DNA from: Proteiniphilum sp. UBA1403
Lineage (GTDB): Bacteria > Bacteroidota > Bacteroidia > Bacteroidales > Dysgonomonadaceae
Assembly (NCBI GenBank): GCA_002305715.1
Contig: DBQD01000013.1
Coordinates: forward strand, 1-7,920
Length of the DNA: 7,920 nucleotides
Direction of reading: 5' to 3'
The notes under the pieces: model-generated
Databases searched by the model: none
Told to the model about the DNA's origin: nothing
The model's input: only the letters and a program-made list of their open reading frames with translations
Translations under genes and position numbers: made by a program
Shown here: one piece after another, positions 1 to 5,286 of the stretch
Layout of the letters: each line of letters opens with the position of its first letter
How positions within the stretch are numbered: the stretch's first letter is position 1

Positions 1-29
1 ATATCACCATCGGATCAGCTTGTCTGATA

Positions 30-37
30 CAAAAGTA
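30..37 (-). promoter_or_regulatory. Possible leftward promoter -7 box
   Basis: Read on the minus strand this is TACTTTTG, a full match to the Bacteroidetes -7 consensus TAnnTTTG. A TTG lies upstream on the same strand (plus positions 57-55), but the spacing is 17 bases, shorter than the usual 19-21. A short inverted repeat, ATCAG/CTGAT (14-18 and 24-28), overlaps the expected transcription start. It would drive a gene beyond the left edge. The sequence is AT-rich enough for a chance match. Confidence 0.25.
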
Positions 38-131
38 ATAATAAAGATTATTTACAATTAATGTGCTCGGTTATTACGGGCTAATACAATCGCCATGAAT
101 TGCTTAATAACTAATTTAATCATCATTTGAT

Positions 132-155
132 ATACATATCAGTGCGGATATGTAT
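132..155. repeat. Perfect 9-bp inverted repeat, possible operator
   Basis: ATACATATC (132-140) and GATATGTAT (147-155) are perfect reverse complements separated by six bases. A TATTTTTG box matching TAnnTTTG lies just downstream at 165-172, so the repeat sits about where the -33 region of that promoter would be, a usual place for a repressor operator. Related GTATACAT words follow at about 172-179 and 213-220. No regulator gene is in view, and no TTG -33 box stands at the right distance. The repeat is directly visible; the operator role is inference. Confidence 0.35.
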
Positions 156-277
156 GCGATTTCATATTTTTGTATACATATTAATTAATTAGATACATGA
201 TTTTTGAAAATAGTATACATATACATGCGAACGTGTAAAGAAAATGGATGAATCTTTGTATATAAATTACAGAAGAA

Positions 278-2038
278 ATGAAGTTAAAATTTAAACACCA
301 GAAATTCTAAACTGAGGCTGTAAAGGCAGTCTGTGATGTGTTTTCGGGACAACCATTTCTTTCTGAAACTAATTATTTGAAAGATCGGAGTAATCTAAAA
401 GGTCAGACTGAACTGTATGATTTTATAGGTTTTTAAGAATCATAAAATTGTTCCTGAATTGATCGATCAAATCATCCATGAGATTATTAGAAAAGTTAAA
501 CGCAGTCATTAGATTGCTCCGTCGGATAAGCGAGAGGGGAAATATAATCTGCCATTCGTAAGGGTGTATTTTGTCGTTTCAGATTACACAGGAGCATTTT
601 ACAGAGGATTATGGTAAGAAACTATTTGCAGGTGATGTAAAGGGATCGGTGAATGAGGATCAGTTGCGACGTATTCAAATTCGAGAGACAATTTTATCGC
701 ATTTAGAAAAAGAAAGGCAGCTATTCTTTAAAGGAATTAAGGTGTTGAGGCTCTTCTTTATTGATGAGGTGGTGAAGTACAAACAGTATGATGAGGCTGG
801 AAATACATATAATGGATCCTATGCTGATATGTTTGTTGAAGAGTATAATGATATTATTTGAGGGTAAATTGGTTGTTACTTCAAACAATGAGGAGGTTAT
901 TATTGATGAAGACTTGGCTACCAATATCAATTTCTGCTTGATAGTGAATGGTTATGTGAACAAAACGGGTGAGCTTACGGATAAATACTATCAAGACAAG
1001 GATAATGATGTTTTTATGGTGCCGGATGATCTCGTTGAATATAAAACGGCTATTGTAAATATTTTAAATACGATATACAGTCCACAGCAAATTAAACCAG
1101 AAAATGCCAGGGATAACAATGTGGAATTGAAATTTAATGAGGAGAAGTTTAGTAGAAAAGAGTTTCAAAATCTTTGGAGGAATATTAATGCTAAAACAGC
1201 TTATGTAGTGGATTTTGAAACAGAAGAACTGGTAAGAAAGGCAATTGCCAAAATAAATCTACATCTGCATGTCTCGAAGATATTCTTTACCGTATCGTCT
1301 GGCACGTTGGAATCAATAAAATCGAAAGAAATACTGCGACAAGGTGAAGGCTTCAAAGAGGAGAAAAGCAAGTTAATAGAGGTGTCCACTTCTGCCAATG
1401 GCAATGTTAAATATGATTTAGTGGGTAAAATAGTTGATGAAACAGGGTTAACAAGGAAGACTATTGTTCAAATTCTTACCAGAATCAATAAGCCTGTTTT
1501 TGATCAATTCAAATACAATCCGGAGGAATTTATTCTTAAAATCTCAAGATTGATAAATGAGGAGAAGGCTACGGCTATAGTTCAGCATATTACATATAAT
1601 AAGCTGGATGATTGTTTTGGTACGGAAGTGTTTACAGAGCCAACAATGAAAGGGAAGTTGGGTGTTAATGCCATACCGGCTAACAAACATCTGTATGACT
1701 ATGTGATTTTTGATAACTCTAAAAAAGAGAAAGATTTTGCGAAGGAGCTGGATGCGAGTGAAGAAGTATCTGTTTACGTGAAACTACCTAGGGGATTTTA
1801 TATCTCTACTCCTGTTGGGAAGTACAATCCTGACTGGGCAATTGCTTTTAATAAAGGTATGGTGAAGCATGTCTATTTTGTGGCCGAGACCAAAGGTTCT
1901 ATGTCTACACTCGATTTAAGAGAAATTGAAGATGCCAAAATTCACTGTGCTCGTGAGCATTTCAGAACCATAAGTACGGATACCGTTAAATATGATGTAG
2001 TTGATAGCTATCAGAAATTGATGGAGATAGTGAAGTGA
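278..2038 (+). pseudogene. res: Degraded type III restriction endonuclease subunit (Res)
   Basis: Intact Res proteins are DEAD-like helicases with a C-terminal PD-(D/E)XK nuclease that cut DNA together with the Mod methyltransferase. Here the reading opens at ATG 278 (MKLKFKHQKF), then hits TAA at 308, TAA at 434, a shift of frame near 437 and TAG at 510. It continues through a helicase N-terminal segment ending GKYNL (537-551), a segment resembling AIRKGVF, and then QITQEHF at about 580. The next block, LFAGDVKGSVNEDQLRRIQ at 622 onward, runs to a TGA at 859. The rest resumes in another frame from about 854 (LFEGKLVV) to the stop at 2036-2038. Compared with my memory of full-length Res proteins (roughly 870 residues), three stretches are missing: the Walker A region at about 549-552, the DEAD/DEAH-box region at about 616-622, and the motif V/VI region at about 850-856. 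Family identity is strong; exact deletion borders need an alignment. No mod gene is present in the window. Confidence 0.88.
848..2038 (+). CDS. Surviving C-terminal Res fragment with nuclease motif
   Basis: This is the uninterrupted 3' part of the broken res gene. If translation began at ATG 848, which falls right at the third deletion junction, it would give 396 residues (MILFEGKLVV to QKLMEIVK). The end holds the nuclease signature PVGKYNPDWAIAF followed by VYFVAETKGS. The likely catalytic residues are Asp329, Glu347 and Lys349 in this numbering (PD...ExK). No helicase motif remains, so it could not act as a normal ATP-dependent type III enzyme. No convincing ribosome binding site or promoter is visible before 848, and translation is unproven. 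Candidate codons upstream in this frame, from 788, would read residues that are out of frame with Res. I treat it as part of the pseudogene unless expression is shown. The long open frame may simply mean the damage on this side is recent. Confidence 0.5.
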   Translation: MILFEGKLVVTSNNEEVIIDEDLATNINFCLIVNGYVNKTGELTDKYYQDKDNDVFMVPDDLVEYKTAIVNILNTIYSPQQIKPENARDNNVELKFNEEKFSRKEFQNLWRNINAKTAYVVDFETEELVRKAIAKINLHLHVSKIFFTVSSGTLESIKSKEILRQGEGFKEEKSKLIEVSTSANGNVKYDLVGKIVDETGLTRKTIVQILTRINKPVFDQFKYNPEEFILKISRLINEEKATAIVQHITYNKLDDCFGTEVFTEPTMKGKLGVNAIPANKHLYDYVIFDNSKKEKDFAKELDASEEVSVYVKLPRGFYISTPVGKYNPDWAIAFNKGMVKHVYFVAETKGSMSTLDLREIEDAKIHCAREHFRTISTDTVKYDVVDSYQKLMEIVK

Positions 2039-2154
2039 TGGGGTTTGAACGTGAGCTCCGCACGGTTGCTGAAGGAAGGTATTATGATAGCAAAAGAAAA
2101 GAAGACGATGGGTACCGTTACCACGATATTTCATTTTATCGTTTATTTAAGTGA
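2038..2154 (+). pseudogene. 38-codon frame overlapping the res stop, possible gene relic
   Basis: ATG 2038 overlaps the res stop codon (TGATG) and opens a 38-residue frame ending at TGA 2152-2154, ten bases before the SatD start. The peptide is charged and aromatic: MGFERELRTVAEGRYYDSKR, then KEDDGYRYHDI. The DGYRYHDI segment resembles, from memory, the GYRxHDxFH stretch of some MazG-like nucleotide pyrophosphohydrolase proteins. A shift of frame at 2128-2131 would continue it as FHF, as in that family. This suggests the 5'- and 3'-truncated remnant of a larger gene rather than a real small protein, but the match is short and unverified. A genuine small protein translated by coupling to res cannot be ruled out. 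Confidence 0.35.
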
Positions 2155-2164
2155 TATTCGCATC

Positions 2165-2782
2165 ATGATAGCAGTAATTACAGGTGATATTATAGCGTCG
2201 AGGAAGATTCTGAACCAGGATGAATGGTTGGTTCCGCTTAAAACTCTGTTTAGCGAATGGGGTAAAAGACCGGGTGACTGGGATTTGGAGAGGGGCGACT
2301 TTTTTCAACTTGAGGTGAAGAATCCGGAGGATGCACTAAAAAGGGCTCTGGAGATAAAGGCACTGATCAGGAAGGTTGTGCCTTTAGATGTGCGTATGGC
2401 CATTGGGATAGGAGTGAAGACCTATTCGGGTGAAGCCATTTCGGAAAGCAACGGGGAGGCTTTTATAAATTCGGGTGAGAAGTTTGACATGCTCGACAAA
2501 GAGAACATTACTCTTGGAATAAAATCTCCTTTTGGGGATTTTGATGAGGAGATGAATCTGTATCTTAAGCTAGCGGGTACGTTTATGAATAAATGGACTG
2601 TACCATCGGCGGAGTTGATGGAGATTATACTCAGGAATCCTGATGTGTCGCAAAAGGAGATTGGAATGCGACTGGGGATAAAACAAAATTCTGTAAGTGG
2701 CAGATGGAACAGGGCTAACGTGAATGAGATCCTTGAGGTGGAAAGGATGTACAGGAAAAAAATTAAAGCTTTGCTGGGATGA
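2165..2782 (+). CDS. SatD-like family protein with C-terminal helix-turn-helix
   Basis: The 205-residue product starts MIAVITGDIIASRK, the typical N-terminus of SatD-like proteins. ATG 2165 is therefore preferred over in-frame starts further upstream (from 2045), whose extra residues overlap the relic frame and look non-coding. Visible motifs are ITGD with Asp8, RGDFFQ (43-48) with Asp45, and RMAIGIGV (77-84). This order of an acidic beta strand, a Gly-Asp hairpin and an R..IGIG strand recalls the palm fold of GGDEF and class III cyclase domains, which is inference. Residues about 148-200 look like a helix-turn-helix (VSQKEIGMRLGIKQNSVSGR), suggesting DNA binding. The molecular function of the family is not established to my knowledge. 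The last bases overlap the start of the DUF3307 gene (ATGA, 2779-2782), a translationally coupled pair that often occurs together in Bacteroidetes. There is no signal peptide or membrane segment, so it is cytoplasmic. The gene appears intact although its partner is broken. Confidence 0.82.
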   Translation: MIAVITGDIIASRKILNQDEWLVPLKTLFSEWGKRPGDWDLERGDFFQLEVKNPEDALKRALEIKALIRKVVPLDVRMAIGIGVKTYSGEAISESNGEAFINSGEKFDMLDKENITLGIKSPFGDFDEEMNLYLKLAGTFMNKWTVPSAELMEIILRNPDVSQKEIGMRLGIKQNSVSGRWNRANVNEILEVERMYRKKIKALLG

Positions 2783-3223
2783 TAATTGTTATTAAGCTGT
2801 TACTGGCCCATTTTATAGGGGATTTTATTCTTTAAACCTGAATTGAATATCAGGTTGTGGTTTGAAGATAGTACTTTCTGGATATACGCTTTTGCTGTTG
2901 TAATACTGACCTATGTTTCTGCTATTCTGATAAGGGAGCTGATGTCTGGATGGACAGAGTCATTGAGTGATAGTATAGGAGAGTCTCTGAGTAATGCCGG
3001 TAAATTTATTGGAATGCTGGAGCGACTTCTGGTTTTTATTTTTATTGTAACCGGTCATTGGGAAGGGATCGGTTTTTTGCTTGCAGCTAAGTCGGTATTC
3101 CGTTTTGGTGATTTAAAAGAGTCGAAGGACAGAAAAATGACTGAATATATATTGATTGGTACGTTGCTTAGTTTTAGCATTGCGTTGACCGTGGGACTGT
3201 TGCTAAAGGAGCTTATTAATTAA
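2779..3223 (+). pseudogene. Broken DUF3307 membrane protein gene
   Basis: ATG 2779 overlaps the SatD stop and begins MIIVIKLLLAHFIGDFIL, the characteristic DUF3307 N-terminus, but a TAA follows at 2833. Relatives have a Gln-Pro-Glu here. The sequence TAAA CCT GAA suggests that CAA became a stop plus one inserted base, since Pro-Glu is read in the +1 frame at 2837. That frame runs openly to 3223 and holds the family's C-terminal part: a hydrophobic segment near 2876-2935, then SNAGKFIGMLERLLVFIFIV and TGHWEGIGFLLAAKSVFRFG, and a last membrane helix near 3160-3215. The roughly 80-90 residues that normally join the two halves, including several transmembrane helices, are missing. The 126-codon frame from TTG 2843 could be mistaken for a gene. 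It has no leader region of its own, and I regard it as a remnant. The size of the loss is estimated from memory of family members of about 235 residues. Confidence 0.8.
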
Positions 3224-3298
3224 TATTTTTGTGGGAAATTAATGATATTGAGGTAAAAACATTGTGGGTTTACAGAACGAATCTTTTAGTCTAAATAA

Positions 3299-3329
3299 TT
3301 GGAATTTACAGATATTTTCACTATATTTG
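3299..3329 (+). promoter_or_regulatory. Bacteroidetes-type promoter for the esterase gene
   Basis: TTG at 3299-3301 and TATATTTG at 3322-3329 match the -33 (TTG) and -7 (TAnnTTTG) elements, with 20 bases between them, the expected spacing. Transcription should begin near 3335-3337. That leaves almost no leader for an ATG at 3343 and favours starts at 3367 or 3379 for the downstream gene. The surrounding 3224-3342 spacer is AT-rich and shows no terminator hairpin after the DUF3307 remnant. Confidence 0.65.
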
Positions 3330-3378
3330 TTTTTAATGGTGTATGATTAAAATGGCAACTTTTGTAATGAATAATGAT

Positions 3379-4683
3379 ATGAAAATGCACGCAAAACGGT
3401 CTCTTGTAATGGTGGTTCTCACCCTCCTTTTTGTTTCTGCTCTTTTTGCTCAACCGGCCCAGACGCTGATTGATGTGAATGTGGCTCCGGATAGAAACAA
3501 TTGGGTCTATAAGCCGAAGGATAAGGTGAAGTTCAATGTGACGGTTACCAAAAGTAACGTGCCGGTGAAGGATGTGTCGGTACGGTATGAAGTGGGTCCG
3601 GAGATGATGCCTCCTGTTACCAAAGGGAACCTGACGTTGAAAAACGGATCGGCAACCATCGATGGTGGTACGTTAAAAGAGGCCGGGTTCTTGCGTTGCA
3701 GGGTGATTGTTACATACGAAGGGAAAGAGTATGTGGGACTGGCTACGGCTGCCTTCGATCCGGAGTCGATTCGCCCGACAACCACCGAGCCGGAGGATTT
3801 CTTGCGCTTCTGGAACGATGCGAAAGCTGCCAATGATAAGATACCGATGGATGCTAAAATGAGGTTGTTGCCGGAGCGATGCACAGAGAAGGTGAATGTG
3901 TATGAGGTGAGCTTCCAGAATTTCAAAAGGGGGAGTCGACTATTTGGTATCTTGTGTGTGCCGAAGGCAGAAGGGAAGTATCCGGCTATCTTGCGTGTGC
4001 CGGGGGCGGGTGTAAGACCCTATAATGGCGATGTGGCCAATGCAGAGAAGGGTGTGATTACACTGGAAATTGGTATTCACGGTATTCCGGTGACCATGGA
4101 TGCTTCGGTATATGATAATATTCGTCTTGCTTCACTCGATGGGTATCAGAACTTCAACCTCGACGATCGCGATCGATACTACTATAAACGGGTGTATGTG
4201 GGTTGTGTACGTGCGGTGGATTATATCTTCAGCTTGCCGCAGTTCGACGGGAAGAATGTGGTTGTGATGGGCGGCAGCCAGGGTGGTGCCCTGTCGATTG
4301 TGACGGCAGCTTTGGACAGCAGAATTAAAGGATTGGTTGCTTTCTATCCGGCACTTGCCGACCTGACGGGGTATCTGCATAATCGTGCCGGTGGATGGCC
4401 GCATCTCTTTAATCAAGCGAATCTTGAGTTTAATAATCAGCCCCGAAAGATTGAGACCAGCAAATATTATGATGTGGTCAATTTTGCGCGTCACCTGAAG
4501 GTGCCCGGCTTCTATTCGATGGGCTTCAACGATACAACTTGTCCGCCAACATCCATGTTTTCTGCATATAATGTGATAAAGGCACCAAAGACTCTGCTAC
4601 TGGTGGAGGAGACTGGACATTGGACATACCCTGAGCAGTGGGAGAAAGCTTATGACTTTGCATTAAAGTTGCTGGGGAAATAG
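3379..4683 (+). CDS. Secreted acetylxylan esterase family alpha/beta hydrolase (AXE1-like)
   Basis: The product (434 residues from ATG 3379) begins with a signal peptide: MKMHAKR, a hydrophobic core LVMVVLTLLFVSALFA, then QPAQT, with cleavage likely after residue 24. Residues about 27-120 are rich in beta strands and look like an Ig-like or carbohydrate-binding accessory domain. From about 126 (FDPESIRPTTTEPEDFLRFW) the protein matches the AXE1/cephalosporin-C deacetylase family, which removes acetyl groups from xylan and xylo-oligosaccharides. The nucleophile is Ser300 in GGSQGG, the acid is probably Asp385 in GFNDTTCPP, and the base is His414 in ETGHWTYP; all three are present, so the enzyme should be active. 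In-frame ATGs also exist at 3343, 3352, 3367 and 3385. I chose 3379 for signal-peptide geometry and promoter position, and 3367 is equally possible. It has its own promoter and no obvious operon partners here. Its real substrate could be another acetylated sugar or antibiotic-like ester. Confidence 0.88.
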   Translation: MKMHAKRSLVMVVLTLLFVSALFAQPAQTLIDVNVAPDRNNWVYKPKDKVKFNVTVTKSNVPVKDVSVRYEVGPEMMPPVTKGNLTLKNGSATIDGGTLKEAGFLRCRVIVTYEGKEYVGLATAAFDPESIRPTTTEPEDFLRFWNDAKAANDKIPMDAKMRLLPERCTEKVNVYEVSFQNFKRGSRLFGILCVPKAEGKYPAILRVPGAGVRPYNGDVANAEKGVITLEIGIHGIPVTMDASVYDNIRLASLDGYQNFNLDDRDRYYYKRVYVGCVRAVDYIFSLPQFDGKNVVVMGGSQGGALSIVTAALDSRIKGLVAFYPALADLTGYLHNRAGGWPHLFNQANLEFNNQPRKIETSKYYDVVNFARHLKVPGFYSMGFNDTTCPPTSMFSAYNVIKAPKTLLLVEETGHWTYPEQWEKAYDFALKLLGK

Positions 4684-4714
4684 GTTGATGATTTTCATAG
4701 GTTGATGATTTTCA
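4681..4714. repeat. 17-bp perfect tandem duplication on the esterase stop codon
   Basis: TAGGTTGATGATTTTCA occurs at 4681-4697 and again immediately at 4698-4714. The first copy begins with the esterase TAG stop codon, so the duplication lengthens only the 3' untranslated region. It looks like a replication-slippage event and is not part of a longer array. No terminator-like stem was seen in the following 4715-4768. Confidence 0.9.
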
Positions 4715-4768
4715 AACGATAAATGCTGCAATATTTGATTGTTAACCAAACCATTGTTGTGTGTAAAA

Positions 4769-4776
4769 TAAATTTG
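4769..4776 (+). promoter_or_regulatory. Promoter -7 box for the efflux locus
   Basis: TAAATTTG matches TAnnTTTG exactly and lies 36 bases before ATG 4812, a reasonable leader length. No TTG stands at the usual 19-21 base distance: the nearest are at 4739-4741 (27 bases) and 4754-4759 (too close). The promoter may therefore be weak or activator-dependent, as would fit a metal-inducible locus. The activator idea is inference. Confidence 0.45.
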
Positions 4777-4811
4777 CACTATTTTTATACCCTGAAAAAA
4801 TACAGGTGGTA

Positions 4812-5156
4812 ATGTCGAAGAGTAGGAGACAAGTAATCAGTTGCGTGCTGGTTGTGATATTTGCATTGTACTATGCAAATATATCCTTCTTTTATAACAG
4901 CCATGTAGTCAATGGTGTAACCATTGTTCATTCGCATTTCCATGGTAAGAACCATGAACAATCTGATACACATAGTGAAAACGAACTGAAGTTAATCTCG
5001 GTTCTTTCTTTCTTCCAGTCGCTGCAGGCAACAGTGTGCTTCGTGGCGCTAGAGGTGTTCTTCCTTCTACAGGAAGTGATTACTCCTCGAATAACGGATC
5101 ATTTTATTCCTAAAACTGTTGCTTGTATCACATTACGTGCACCGCCCTCCCTATAG
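4812..5156 (+). CDS. Small His-rich membrane protein next to RND efflux genes
   Basis: The 114-residue protein has a positively charged start (MSKSRRQ) and a hydrophobic helix at about 8-28 ending in aromatic residues. A short extracytoplasmic-looking stretch follows with six histidines between 31 and 54 (HSHFHGKNHEQSDTHSE region: H31, H40, H42, H44, H48, H54). A second hydrophobic helix lies at about 72-90, with a C-terminus ending RAPPSL. I do not know a named family. From memory, similar small proteins with a conserved HSH cluster and a LRAPP end stand upstream of RND metal-efflux operons in Bacteroidetes. The clustered histidines suggest that it senses or binds metal ions such as Cu, Zn, Ni or Co at the periplasmic face; this is inference. 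GTG 4806 is an alternative start two codons upstream. The gene is followed by a 130-base spacer and then the adaptor gene, on the same strand. Confidence 0.75.
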   Translation: MSKSRRQVISCVLVVIFALYYANISFFYNSHVVNGVTIVHSHFHGKNHEQSDTHSENELKLISVLSFFQSLQATVCFVALEVFFLLQEVITPRITDHFIPKTVACITLRAPPSL

Positions 5157-5189
5157 TAATTTCAACTACCAGACACATATTTACGAAAC

Positions 5190-5232
5190 ACGCACACAAC
5201 GATAAGCACAAGGATTGTTTATTGCTGTGCGT
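5190..5232 (+). other. Imperfect hairpin in the spacer before the adaptor gene
   Basis: ACGCACA (5190-5196) pairs with TGTGCGT (5226-5232), and inside this ATAA (5202-5205) can pair with TTAT (5219-5222), leaving an asymmetric internal loop and a 13-base apical loop. No U-run follows, so it is not a standard terminator. It may be a partial terminator, an mRNA stabiliser or an RNA-level control site between the His-rich protein and the pump genes. The rest of the spacer (5157-5286) shows no good promoter match. Confidence 0.3.
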
Positions 5233-5286
5233 TGTATTGGGTCTCTTCAAGTAAATAATTACTAAACATTTAATATCATTGTTTCA

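Larger units (their letters stand above)
1..277. other. AT-rich non-coding region upstream of the res remnant
   Basis: No reading frame of useful length with recognisable coding character is seen on either strand. The stretch is strongly AT-rich and holds a 9-bp inverted repeat (132-155), two copies of GTATACAT (about 172-179 and 213-220) and TAnnTTTG-like boxes on both strands. A type III restriction gene normally follows its methyltransferase gene (mod). No trace of mod is visible here, so it either lies further left or has been lost. Confidence 0.6.

Noticed and set aside
571..861. 96-codon frame that could be called a stand-alone hypothetical gene
   Set aside because: It begins at a TTG and its sequence is two joined internal blocks of Res. 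It is a piece of the pseudogene.
2045..2164. In-frame upstream extension of the SatD gene to 2045
   Set aside because: Family members start at MIAVITGD. The extra residues overlap the relic frame and show no family similarity.
3224..3298. Possible terminator after the DUF3307 remnant
   Set aside because: Only a short T-run near 3226-3231 is present, with no GC-rich stem before it.
3507..3926. Minus-strand frame of 139 codons inside the esterase
   Set aside because: It is a shadow of the esterase coding frame, which has a full catalytic triad and clear family motifs. No promoter or recognisable domain was seen for it.
4164..4175. 12-bp palindrome CGATCGCGATCG
   Set aside because: It falls within the esterase coding frame and encodes ordinary Asp/Arg codons. 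There is no second copy or regulatory context, so it is probably chance.
4132..4494. Minus-strand frame of 120 codons inside the esterase
   Set aside because: It lies opposite the catalytic Ser motif region and has no domain or start context. It is a shadow frame.
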